Shown here in pieces: positions 35,522-44,300 of a stretch of 64,000 nucleotides of DNA. The stretch lies in assembly GCA_021463865.1 (NCBI GenBank), contig JAJTXY010000009.1:62001-126000 (forward strand). Direction: 5' to 3'. This stretch comes from Anaerolineae bacterium. GTDB taxonomy: Bacteria; Chloroflexota; Anaerolineae; Aggregatilineales; J027. A program made the position numbers and the translations under genes. Under the pieces are notes generated by a model. That model made no database searches, was not told where the DNA came from, and worked only from the letters and a program-made list of their open reading frames with translations. Every line of letters begins with the position of its first letter. The first letter of the stretch is position 1.

Positions 35522-37015
35522 ATGGAAGTCATGGAAATAATGGAACAGACAACAACAGCCGCTCCCCAAGAACAGACCTACGCCATTTCGCAGTGGCATG
35601 ATACGGATGAAATTTACCGTCGTCTGTACGCCTTAATTGGTCAACCCATGCGGCCCATTCGACGGGATAAGATGCAGGAGTTTCTGCGCTATTTTGAAGA
35701 TCAGTGCCAACGCTCCAAAGCATTGACCGACGAAGCCAAACAGGTCATTCCCGGCGGCGTGCAGCACAACCTCGCCTTTAATTACCCCTTTCCCATCGCC
35801 ATCCGTAAAGCGGACGGTGCGTATTTATGGGATGAAGACGGGCATCAATACATTGATTTTTTGCAGGCGGGGGGGCCAACCCTGCTCGGCAGCAATTACG
35901 CCCCGGTGCGTGAAAAAGTTGAGGCGCTGATTCGAGAATGCAGTCCAGTGACGGGTCTGTTCCACGAATACGAACTGAAGCTGGCAAAAAAGATTCAACA
36001 GCATATGCCCAACATCGAAATGTTCCGCATGTTGGGGTCAGGCACAGAAGGCGTCATGGCGGCGATTCGGGCGGCCCGGGTACACACTGGACATCGCAAA
36101 GTCATCAAAGTCGGCGGGGCGTATCATGGGTGGAGCGACCAAATGGTGTATGCGCTGCATATTCCGGGGACGGGCCGTTTGGAGGCGAAAGGCATCCCAC
36201 GCAAAGCCAATGCCCATACCCAAGAATTTTATCCTAACAATCTCGACAAACTGCGCCGCAAATTACAAATGAATCGTTTGCGCGGGGGGACTGCCGCCGT
36301 GATCGTTGAACCCGTTGGGCCAGAAAGCGGCACCCGGCCCATCCCATTCGATTTTAATCAACAGGTACGTGCCCTATGTGACGAATTTGGCGCATTGCTC
36401 ATTTTTGATGAGGTGGTGACGGGTTTTCGACTGGGTTTAGGTGGAGCACAGGGTTATTTTGGTGTCAAACCCGACCTGACCGTATTTGGTAAGTGCATCA
36501 CCGGCGGGTATCCCATGGCGGGGGGTGTCGGCGGACGCAAAGACATCATGCTGCATTTCGCGGCAGGCATCGGCGGCACGGGTGAACGGGCCTATATCGG
36601 CGGCACGCTCTCCGCCAATCCGATGAGTTGTGCAGCGGGGTATTTTGCAATTGAAGAAATGGAGCGCACCAACGCCGCCGTGATCGCGGGCCGTGCTGGA
36701 GATCGTTTGACCAAAGGCTTGCAGGAAATTATTGAACGGATGAATCTGCCCTTCGTGGCGTATAATCAGGGATCAATCGTTCACTTGGAAACGTCCGGCG
36801 TCATGCTGTTGGATTTCAAGAACCCACTGAAATTAATGCGTGAGGTCAAGCCACGCAAACACATGATGGAAGAAATGGGAGCGGCCTATCTCGCCAACGG
36901 CATGATTACCCTTGCAGGTAGCCGCCTCTACACCAGTTTGGCGGATACAGATGAGGTGATTGATGCGGCGCTTAATCGTTTCGAAACCGTCTTTAAGGCG
37001 GTAGAGGGTGTCTGA
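35522..37015 (+). CDS. Class III PLP aminotransferase, glutamate-1-semialdehyde aminomutase-like
   Basis: 497 residues. A ~75-residue N-terminal extension precedes the usual start of the fold at LTDEAKQVIPGGVQHN. The cofactor-binding region has MLGSGTEGVMAAIRAAR, GAYHGWSD, LLIFDEVVTGFR and the PLP lysine in FGKCITGGYPMAG. It resembles HemL-type aminomutases, but the extension and the sugar-gene neighbours argue against a haem role. It may be a transaminase for an amino sugar or keto intermediate. AAGGAGG lies six bases before the ATG. Confidence 0.87.
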   Translation: MEVMEIMEQTTTAAPQEQTYAISQWHDTDEIYRRLYALIGQPMRPIRRDKMQEFLRYFEDQCQRSKALTDEAKQVIPGGVQHNLAFNYPFPIAIRKADGAYLWDEDGHQYIDFLQAGGPTLLGSNYAPVREKVEALIRECSPVTGLFHEYELKLAKKIQQHMPNIEMFRMLGSGTEGVMAAIRAARVHTGHRKVIKVGGAYHGWSDQMVYALHIPGTGRLEAKGIPRKANAHTQEFYPNNLDKLRRKLQMNRLRGGTAAVIVEPVGPESGTRPIPFDFNQQVRALCDEFGALLIFDEVVTGFRLGLGGAQGYFGVKPDLTVFGKCITGGYPMAGGVGGRKDIMLHFAAGIGGTGERAYIGGTLSANPMSCAAGYFAIEEMERTNAAVIAGRAGDRLTKGLQEIIERMNLPFVAYNQGSIVHLETSGVMLLDFKNPLKLMREVKPRKHMMEEMGAAYLANGMITLAGSRLYTSLADTDEVIDAALNRFETVFKAVEGV

Positions 37016-37040
37016 ATACGATTACAAAAATTTAGGATAA

Positions 37041-37086
37041 CCTCACCCCCCAACCCCCTCTCCAAAGGCTTTTAGAGAGGGGGAGT
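37041..37086. repeat. GC-rich hairpin repeat, copy 3
   Basis: CCTCACCCCCCAACCCCCTCTCC-aaaggctttta-GAGAGGGGGAG, the best-formed copy of the family; it lies between the aminotransferase and the FGGY kinase. Confidence 0.75.
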
Positions 37087-37161
37087 AGATGGCGTATTAG
37101 GGCCATACCCACGAGAAACAGCAGTCGGCGGAGAGGTCGTTTTTTTAAGGAGAGCCACCTT

Positions 37162-38748
37162 TTGGAAACTTATATTTTGGTGCATGACATTGGCACGACC
37201 CACAGCAAAACCTGCCTCTATCGGCTGGATCATAATCTTGAATTGGTGACTTCCGCATTGGAAGAATACCCCCTCTATGTCATGCCGAATGGGGGTGTGG
37301 AGCAAAATCCCGATGATTGGTGGGGGGCGATTTGTCGCGGGACGGCGGCAGTGATGGCAGGCCATGACCCCAACAGTATCAGAGGCATGGCGTTTTGTGC
37401 CCAGATGCAAAGTTTTATTCCGGTGGATGCGTCTGGCAAAGTGCTCTATCGCGCTATGACCTATATGGACAATCGTGGCATTGCTCAACTTCAACGAGGC
37501 TTACAAAGTGGCTTCCCAAAAATTGAGGGCATGAACGCCTTAAGATTGGCACAGGCCCTTCGCATTACGGGGGGTGCATCCGCATCTGCCAAAGACCCGG
37601 TGTGGAAATATCTGTGGCTGCATGACAACGAACCCACCATCTTCCACGCCATGCATCAATGGATGGATGTCAAAGATTATCTGGTGCTGCGCTGCACCGG
37701 GCAATTTACCTTTGGTCTCGATTCGGCCCATTCCACCTTCCTATTTGATACACGCCCCGATCAATTAAAGTGGCATACGGGGCTATGCAAAACTTATGGG
37801 GTAAACCCTGACCACCTACCCCCGGTCATGCGGGCTACTGACATCGCCGGAACGCTCACTCCACAGGCTGCTACTGAATTAGGCTTGCCAGAGGGTGTTC
37901 CGATTTTTGGCGGGGGCGGCGACCTCTCGATGATTACGTTGGGGTCGGGCAGCATGGCAAATAATTCGGTACATGTATATATTGGCACCTCCGGCTGGGT
38001 CGTGGCGACGGTGGATAAACGCATGACTGACATCAACGGCATGGTTGCTTCGATTTTGGGAGCCGTGCCCGGTAAATATAACTATATTTCGGAACAGGAA
38101 ACATCGGGCCGCTGTCTGCAATGGGTACGCGATCATTTGGCGATGGATGAGATTGGGATGTATTTGGAACAGCGCACCGTCGTGGACAAAGAAGCCGAAT
38201 TTCGGTCTCTATATGATTATCTGAGTCAAGTCGTGGCGGAGGTCGAACCGGGATCGGGTGGGGTCATCTTTACCCCTTGGTTGCATGGGAATCGCTCGCC
38301 ATTTGAAGACCCCTATGCTCGCGGCATGTTTCTCAATATCAGCCTTGCCACCCGCAAACGCGATCTGATTCGGGCCGTTTTGGAAGGGGATGCCTGTCAC
38401 AAACGCTGGATGCTGGAAACCATTGAACGCCGTGTACCGTATGCCGAAAAACTTCGACTGGTCGGTGGAGGGGCACGTTCCGACACATGGAGTCAGATTT
38501 TGGCGGATGTCACCGGGCGCACCATTGAGGTCATCGAACATCCCGAAAACGCCGGAGCCAGTGGCGCGGCACTGGTGTGTGCTATTGGATTGGGGCAAAT
38601 TGGTTTTGAAGATGTCAGCCGCGTGGTACAGGTCGCTAAAACATTTACCCCTCGTCCGGCGGTAAAAGCTATTTATGATAAGCAGTATACGATCTACCGG
38701 AAAATCCACCACCAGACCAAGCCGCTGTTTAAGGCTTTGAATGGCTAA
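37162..38748 (+). CDS. FGGY-family carbohydrate kinase
   Basis: 528 residues from a TTG at 37162, with AAGGAG nine bases upstream; no in-frame ATG sits near the conserved start. N-terminal phosphate loop VHDIGTTHSKTCLY, central GGGGDLSMITLGSG with the likely catalytic Asp, and C-terminal GGGARSDTWSQILADVTG and HPENAGASGAAL, as in xylulokinase and related kinases. It phosphorylates a sugar or sugar alcohol; together with the aldolase it could form a ketose kinase-aldolase pathway producing DHAP. The specific sugar cannot be read from sequence. Confidence 0.9.
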   Translation: METYILVHDIGTTHSKTCLYRLDHNLELVTSALEEYPLYVMPNGGVEQNPDDWWGAICRGTAAVMAGHDPNSIRGMAFCAQMQSFIPVDASGKVLYRAMTYMDNRGIAQLQRGLQSGFPKIEGMNALRLAQALRITGGASASAKDPVWKYLWLHDNEPTIFHAMHQWMDVKDYLVLRCTGQFTFGLDSAHSTFLFDTRPDQLKWHTGLCKTYGVNPDHLPPVMRATDIAGTLTPQAATELGLPEGVPIFGGGGDLSMITLGSGSMANNSVHVYIGTSGWVVATVDKRMTDINGMVASILGAVPGKYNYISEQETSGRCLQWVRDHLAMDEIGMYLEQRTVVDKEAEFRSLYDYLSQVVAEVEPGSGGVIFTPWLHGNRSPFEDPYARGMFLNISLATRKRDLIRAVLEGDACHKRWMLETIERRVPYAEKLRLVGGGARSDTWSQILADVTGRTIEVIEHPENAGASGAALVCAIGLGQIGFEDVSRVVQVAKTFTPRPAVKAIYDKQYTIYRKIHHQTKPLFKALNG

Positions 38749-38922
38749 ACCCACCCATCTTTATTCGGGGAAGTTATCGCAGGTCAATCGGCAACCACAA
38801 ATTGCTTGTTACAATTAACGTTCTGAATATGCCAAGTCAGGGGATTGCAACTCTCGCAGGTCTGTATTGAACCTCGCTGTATTTTTCCGCAGTGTGGCAC
38901 TGCAAGTATAAAGGATTCTGAG

Positions 38923-41190
38923 ATGACTGATAAAAAGATTACCGACCTTATTTCCAACATGACACTTCAGGAAAAGGCTGCCCTATGTACTGGTGCAACG
39001 CCTTGGCGCACGGTTGCCATTGAGCGGTTGGGGCTTAAGCCCATTATTGTATCCGATGGCCCTCATGGATTACGCCGCTCACAAGATATTGAATCATTGA
39101 TTACCGAGAGTTTTCCGGCTACTTGTTTTCCTGTTGCTGCCGCGCTTTCGGCCTCATGGGATACCGACTTACTTTATGAAATGGGTCAAGCATTGGCAGA
39201 GGAAAGCCTCGCCTTAGCGGTGGACATTCTGCTAGGCCCCGGCTTGAACATCAAGCGCTCACCTTTGTGTGGTCGCAACTTTGAATATTTTTCTGAAGAC
39301 CCCGTCCTCGCGGGTGAAATGGCCGCCGCGCTCGTCAAAGGTGTGCAAAGCAAAGGGGTTGGCACATCCATCAAACATTTTGCCGTCAACAATCAAGAAA
39401 CCCGGCGCTTTACCGTTGACGCTATTGTGGACGAGCGCACGCTGCATGAAATCTATCTAAGGGGATTTGAGATTGTCGTCAGAAAAGGGCAACCGTGGAC
39501 GGTCATGTGTGCCTATAACAGCGTCAATGGACATTTTTGTGCCGAAAACAAATATCTCCTAACCGACATTTTACGGGATCAATGGGGCTATGAGGGTTTT
39601 GTGATGTCGGACTGGGGAGCCGTGCATGATCGGGTAGCTTCATTGCAAGCGGGACTAGAACTTGAGATGCCGGGGCCATCGCCACACCGCACCCAAGCGG
39701 TGATTGAGGCAGTTGAATCGGGGGAATTGGATGAAGCGGTACTTAATCAAGCCGTCGAGCGATTACTCAAGATCATATTCCGGGCACAGGCGACACCCAA
39801 AGGCCATCAATCCATTGATATTGAGGGCCATCATGCCCTTGCCCGTCGTATTGCGTCCGAGTGCATCGTGCTGTTGAAAAATGACCAGCATATCTTGCCC
39901 TTAACCGGAAATGAAACCCTTGCTGTAATTGGGGAAGGGGCTGCAAATCCTGTTTATCAAGGTGGGGGTAGTTCTCACATTCATGCAACCAAAGTGGATT
40001 CCGCGCTGGAATTTTTGAAAACCCGCGCCGAAGTGCAATATGTTGTGGGGGACAGTTCAACCGCCGTTAATCCGGTTGCAACGGCTGAGGCGGTGGCGAT
40101 TGCGAAGGAGGCCGATGTCGCCCTATTGTTTATTGCTTTGCCCGCCAGCATTGAATCTGAAGGGTATGATCGCACTGGTCTTGACCTCACACCTCAACAA
40201 ATCGCTCTTATAAAAGCCGTTGCCCATGCTAATCCGCGCACCGTTGTAATTTTGAACAACGGTTCGGCGATTGATATGCGTGAATGGATTGACGATGTAG
40301 ATGCGGTGATCGAGGCGTGGCTGCCCGGTCAAGCAGGCGCAGGCGCGGTGGTGGATATTCTGTATGGGGATGTCAATCCGTCCGGCAAACTGGGGGAGAC
40401 ATTTCCACTGCGACTCAGTGATACCCCCGCGTATCTCAACTTCCCCGGTGAGAACAACCAAGTACGTTATGGCGAGGGGATATTTGTGGGATATAGGGCT
40501 TACGAGGCACTGGGGCGGGATGTGCTGTTCCCATTTGGTTTTGGGCTAAGTTATACCCAGTTTGAATATAACAATTTGCGTGTATCCGCATCGAATTTCA
40601 CTGTCAAAGATACCCTTGAAGTGACGCTCGACATTACGAATTTAGGGCCAGTGGCGGGTAAGGAAGTCGTTCAACTTTATGTCCGAGATTGCCAAGCACG
40701 TTTGCGAAGACCAGCTAAGGAACTCAAGGCCTTCGCAAAGGTACATCTTGCGAGCGGTGAAACGAAGAGCATTACCTTAAAACTCGATGAACAGGCCTTC
40801 AGCTATTACGACCCGGCTTATAGTCGGTGGGTGGCGGAACCCGGTGAATTTGAATTATTGATTGGTAGCTCATCAACCGATATTCGGCTCACGCAGGGAG
40901 TTCGGTTGACCCAAGGTACGCCGCTCCCATCTATCATTCACAGTGAAAGCACTTTAGGCGATTGGATGGAAGACCCAGTGGCTTCAAAAGTGGTTCAGCC
41001 GCTGCTTGCCTCTATATTTGGCCTCAATGAAGGCAATACCCTCGGGGTAGACGCGACCACCTTCTTCAAGGATTTACCCTTAACGGTTCTACTAGGTTTT
41101 CAGGGGGGACAATTAGGTGCTTCGCCCCAGCAAATTGTCGCTGATTTACTCAAAAAGCTCCATTCCGTAGAAACCAGACAACCGGCTTAG
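38923..41190 (+). CDS. Glycoside hydrolase family 3 beta-glycosidase
   Basis: About 755 residues from the ATG at 38923 (AAAGGA upstream; a TTG at 38845 is less likely). N-terminal barrel: LGLKPIIVSDGPHGLR, GPGLNIKRSPLCGRNFEYFSEDP, and the catalytic nucleophile in GFVMSDWGAVHD (Asp230). The second domain has SECIVLLKN, ILPL and DRTGLDL; a fibronectin-III-like C-terminal domain begins near YFGFGLSYTQFEY-type sequence. No signal peptide, so it probably acts in the cytoplasm on imported glucosides or related oligosaccharides. The last ~90 residues are an extra tail. It follows the FGGY kinase by 174 bases. Confidence 0.92.
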   Translation: MTDKKITDLISNMTLQEKAALCTGATPWRTVAIERLGLKPIIVSDGPHGLRRSQDIESLITESFPATCFPVAAALSASWDTDLLYEMGQALAEESLALAVDILLGPGLNIKRSPLCGRNFEYFSEDPVLAGEMAAALVKGVQSKGVGTSIKHFAVNNQETRRFTVDAIVDERTLHEIYLRGFEIVVRKGQPWTVMCAYNSVNGHFCAENKYLLTDILRDQWGYEGFVMSDWGAVHDRVASLQAGLELEMPGPSPHRTQAVIEAVESGELDEAVLNQAVERLLKIIFRAQATPKGHQSIDIEGHHALARRIASECIVLLKNDQHILPLTGNETLAVIGEGAANPVYQGGGSSHIHATKVDSALEFLKTRAEVQYVVGDSSTAVNPVATAEAVAIAKEADVALLFIALPASIESEGYDRTGLDLTPQQIALIKAVAHANPRTVVILNNGSAIDMREWIDDVDAVIEAWLPGQAGAGAVVDILYGDVNPSGKLGETFPLRLSDTPAYLNFPGENNQVRYGEGIFVGYRAYEALGRDVLFPFGFGLSYTQFEYNNLRVSASNFTVKDTLEVTLDITNLGPVAGKEVVQLYVRDCQARLRRPAKELKAFAKVHLASGETKSITLKLDEQAFSYYDPAYSRWVAEPGEFELLIGSSSTDIRLTQGVRLTQGTPLPSIIHSESTLGDWMEDPVASKVVQPLLASIFGLNEGNTLGVDATTFFKDLPLTVLLGFQGGQLGASPQQIVADLLKKLHSVETRQPA

Positions 41191-41258
41191 TGCTTGGATT
41201 GGTTGTCCCACAACTACGAAAACCCCCTGTGCCGCTAGCAGTATCCGACACAGCGGGT

Positions 41259-41298
41259 AAAAAAAATCCGATATTGGAATCATCCAGTATCGGAAAAA
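41259..41298 (-). terminator. Terminator of the tRNA-Pro gene
   Basis: On the minus strand TCCGATACTGG and CCAATATCGGA (41284-41294 with 41267-41277) pair, ending in eight T (41259-41266). Confidence 0.8.
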
Positions 41299-41308
41299 CT
41301 GCTCATAG

Positions 41309-41383
41309 TCGGGGTGCTGGGATTTGAACCCAGGGCCTCTTGCACCCCATGCAAGCGCGCTAGCCAGGCTGCGCCACACCCCG
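41309..41383 (-). tRNA. tRNA-Pro (anticodon GGG)
   Basis: The minus strand folds as a cloverleaf: acceptor CGGGGTG (41377-41383) with CACCCCG (41310-41316), anticodon stem CTTGC/GCAAG around loop ATGGGGT, and T arm CTGGG-TTCAAAT-CCCAG. Discriminator base A; CCA is not encoded. A promoter and a terminator flank it, so it is its own transcription unit. Confidence 0.95.
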
Positions 41384-41396
41384 ATTGATGGAGGCC

Positions 41397-41426
41397 AGTA
41401 TAGCAGGCCCTACCACCTAACGTCAA
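41397..41426 (-). promoter_or_regulatory. Promoter of the tRNA-Pro gene
   Basis: TTGACG (41421-41426), an 18-base spacer and TATACT (41397-41402) on the minus strand, ending only three bases from the stop codon of the DUF4397 gene. Confidence 0.7.
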
Positions 41427-41428
41427 GG

Positions 41429-43453
41429 CTATCGTTCACGCCGAATGACGACAATTTTCCAGCCTTCTCCCTCACCCAACAACAAGACATCATAGGCCTC
41501 CCCACCTTCAAAAGTTAGAGGTTCGGAGGTAAATTGAAGCTGTCCGTTTCGGGCATCCAAACCGCCGAATTGCATCGTTCCGGCAGCAATTTGCACTATT
41601 GATGAGACACTGTTGACCTCCAACCCGTTAATCAAATCGGTTCGCCCTGTCGAATTCTCCGGCATTGGTGTCCCCTCAGTGATTGGGCTGTAAATAGACA
41701 AACCCGGCCCATTACTTTTGGCGTGGACAAAACGCAGGAGAATGGTAGACAGGCTCACCGAGCCGTCGTAATCTGGTTCGGTTGAAATGACGACGTTCTC
41801 ATCATCTCCCATCACAAATAGCGTGATGAAGGCGCTTCTTTCAGAGTCAATGACCACTTCGCCTTGATACAGCACCTCATCCCCTCTTTGAATTTGCAGG
41901 GGATGGACGCGACTGCTTAACATCACAGCAGATGAAATCTCACCCCGTGCCACGCCTTCAATCTGGGACACATCACCAAATGACACATCAACTGCGCCTT
42001 CACTGTCTAGGGCATTGACCACCTGTACACCGACATCTGCTGGTAGGGCACTACCCCCACCAGCCACTTGGGCCGAATCCGTTCCCACCTCGGTTGGCAA
42101 CAATAGAAGACTCCCTACTGCCGAGGGAGACAAGATATAAGTGTAAACCTCGCCCGCCACAAAATTGAAGTCACGTGGGTCTTCAATCACATGCGGTTCC
42201 GTTTGTGACCCACCCATAAAATAAAGCGCGTTTTCGCTCAAATTGAGTTCAATAGGATTAGAGGCACGACCAAAGGGAACTTGGGCACGGACTTCCCGGT
42301 TACTGGCACTAATCGCCCGTGCTTGGGTCTCCCCCGGAATCGCGTTCACAATGATTAGACGGGTTGTATCTGGCGCGAGGGCATTGGTATCAATGTTCAC
42401 CTGTAGTAGCCGCAAATCTGGTGGTTCACCTAAGAGCACCAAATCCACCGTGCGATTCGGTGTTAGGCTGAGATTGGTGCTTAATAGCGTTTCTGGATCA
42501 TCCCCAGTTGTCACAACTCGTACCCGATACGTCTTGGAGGGGATCGTTTCAAAGGGCAACGACTCCAAATAGCTGATCCCAACGGTCAAGGCCCTTTCAT
42601 CATCAAGATAAATTGCCACCTCTGGCACAGTCGCCGCAACGTGCGTCAAGCGGACACGGGTTTGGGGCGGGGTTTGTCCCTGCAAGAACACCAACTTAAA
42701 GGTACCCGGCGCAGTATCGTTCAACAGCAAAGCGGTATAGGCATAGCCAGCCCGAATCTGCTGTGTCGCCTCGACAATCAATTTACCCTCAGTCAAAACC
42801 TGAAAATCAAACGACTCTTCAGCAAGGATGATTTCATCGCCCGCTTCACCTGCTTCAAGCGCCTCGACACGGGTGACATCATTTACCGTCAAATCTGCTG
42901 TCGAAACGCCACTAGCAGCGTTTACCAACACCACCCGTGCTTTTCCAGCTTCAATGGGATCAAGCACCTGTGGCACAACATAAAGTTGTATCGCTTCGGG
43001 CGTTCCACTGGCGACCAAGATAGTCGTCTCGCCCGCCTCAACAGCGACATCTTCCGCAAACAATACGGCCCCTTCGGTCTCTGGGGTCTGTCCAGCCTGT
43101 ACCAGACTGAACTGATAGCTACCCGCATTGATCGGCAAGGCGCGGCTGGTAATAGCATTAAATGCCATACGCGGGACAATCAAGGTGTCATTTAAATAAA
43201 TATCCACATTGGGCAAGTCCATGACACCTTGTATCACCCATACAGCCGCCTGTTCGCTGCTAGGTTGATTCCGCACATCAATTGGATTGGGCAGCGTTGG
43301 GGCAGGCTGAAAGGTTGGCACAGTCGTTGGTGGAAGAGTAGCCGTTGGTGGAATGGGGGTATCTTTGTCCTCATCATTTCCGCCACAAGCACTCAACACT
43401 ATGCCCATCACAATTATTAGGCTCACCAGCCATAATCGCCGGGTAAATTTCAT
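41429..43453 (-). CDS. DUF4397-domain lipoprotein
   Basis: About 674 residues from the ATG at 43453, with AAAGGGAA upstream; a GTG ten codons earlier would add residues ahead of the signal peptide. The signal peptide ends with the lipobox LSAC, after which comes a Pro/Thr-rich linker. The rest has several repeats of the DUF4397 beta-sandwich (for example KARVVLVNAASGVSTADLTV, RVRLTHVAATVPEVAIYLDD, GVQVVNALDSEGAVDVSFGD). It should be anchored outside the cell and exposed; the function of these domains is not established. About five repeats are visible. Confidence 0.88.
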   Translation of the reverse strand: MKFTRRLWLVSLIIVMGIVLSACGGNDEDKDTPIPPTATLPPTTVPTFQPAPTLPNPIDVRNQPSSEQAAVWVIQGVMDLPNVDIYLNDTLIVPRMAFNAITSRALPINAGSYQFSLVQAGQTPETEGAVLFAEDVAVEAGETTILVASGTPEAIQLYVVPQVLDPIEAGKARVVLVNAASGVSTADLTVNDVTRVEALEAGEAGDEIILAEESFDFQVLTEGKLIVEATQQIRAGYAYTALLLNDTAPGTFKLVFLQGQTPPQTRVRLTHVAATVPEVAIYLDDERALTVGISYLESLPFETIPSKTYRVRVVTTGDDPETLLSTNLSLTPNRTVDLVLLGEPPDLRLLQVNIDTNALAPDTTRLIIVNAIPGETQARAISASNREVRAQVPFGRASNPIELNLSENALYFMGGSQTEPHVIEDPRDFNFVAGEVYTYILSPSAVGSLLLLPTEVGTDSAQVAGGGSALPADVGVQVVNALDSEGAVDVSFGDVSQIEGVARGEISSAVMLSSRVHPLQIQRGDEVLYQGEVVIDSERSAFITLFVMGDDENVVISTEPDYDGSVSLSTILLRFVHAKSNGPGLSIYSPITEGTPMPENSTGRTDLINGLEVNSVSSIVQIAAGTMQFGGLDARNGQLQFTSEPLTFEGGEAYDVLLLGEGEGWKIVVIRRER

Positions 43454-43568
43454 GATTTGTTCCCTTTGGTGCAAATTTTTCACCTCATAGCGCCATTATA
43501 GTCAACCTTGCCCATCCGTGCATCTACCTACCTCCTTTGTACAAAAGTACAGTTTTCAATAGAGGTAC

Positions 43569-43621
43569 TTGACTTGGGAATTTTTTGGCCTATCATTTAC
43601 TATAGTTAACACTCGTTAAGT
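43569..43621 (+). promoter_or_regulatory. Promoter and operator of the tetR-DHA2 exporter unit
   Basis: TTGACT (43569-43574), a 16-base spacer and TATCAT (43591-43596) are followed by AGTTAAC-ACTC-GTTAAGT (43604-43621), placed to overlap the transcription start. The same sequence occurs at 14936-14953. Confidence 0.7.
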
Positions 43622-43644
43622 ATTGCTAGGTTACGCAGAAAATC

Positions 43645-44244
43645 ATGACCGACACCCATCGTGATTCAGGCCGTATCAATCGGCGCGATTTAATTATCGA
43701 GACTGCTACGCGCCTGTTTTCAGAGCAAGGCTATACCGCCACCTCTGTGCGTCAAATCGCTGAACTCGTTGGCTGCACCGAAGCGGCCCTCTATTATCAC
43801 TTCAAAGATGGCAAACGTGCCCTATTGCAAGCCGTCCTTGAATGCGAAATGCCCAAACTCACCTCGATTATTAATGGCAGTGAAAATGCCACTTCCTTAC
43901 AAGCAGCTATGAAGTCAATCGCCATGCAGATGGATGTTGTTGGGCCAGAGCGCATGGAAAAAATGCGTTGGATTTTAGGGGAATTCCATCGTCTAAGCGA
44001 GGAAGAAAAAGCCCTGTTCCATGAAAGCCACCTACGTATGCACCACATTATCGCACAAGTCCTTCGACCCTTTGTGGACAGCGACGAGTATGCCAGCAGG
44101 CTTGCGTGGATTTTCTTTGCGGCTGGTTTCGGCTATGGGCTGCTTTTCTGGAATCTCGAAATGCAAGATGTAGCCAATTTCTCGCTGCACGAGTTTATGG
44201 AAACATTGATTCCATTGCTTGTTTCGCAGCAACCCACTCCATAG
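43645..44244 (+). CDS. TetR-family repressor of the DHA2 exporter
   Basis: 199 residues. Helix-turn-helix TATSVRQIAELVGCTEAALYYHFKDGK at ~33-60. Its gene is preceded by an operator-like dyad and followed after 56 bases by an exporter gene, the usual arrangement for autoregulated drug efflux. The same dyad upstream of the PAP2 gene suggests a second target. Inducer unknown. Confidence 0.92.
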   Translation: MTDTHRDSGRINRRDLIIETATRLFSEQGYTATSVRQIAELVGCTEAALYYHFKDGKRALLQAVLECEMPKLTSIINGSENATSLQAAMKSIAMQMDVVGPERMEKMRWILGEFHRLSEEEKALFHESHLRMHHIIAQVLRPFVDSDEYASRLAWIFFAAGFGYGLLFWNLEMQDVANFSLHEFMETLIPLLVSQQPTP

Positions 44245-44300
44245 TAATCCCATTCCATATACCGTCACTATTCACATCATTTAGGGAGGCCATACCCACC

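Noticed and set aside
35522-37015. hemL (haem biosynthesis)
   Set aside because: The fold is right, but the long N-terminal extension and sugar-catabolic neighbours with no haem genes argue for another substrate.
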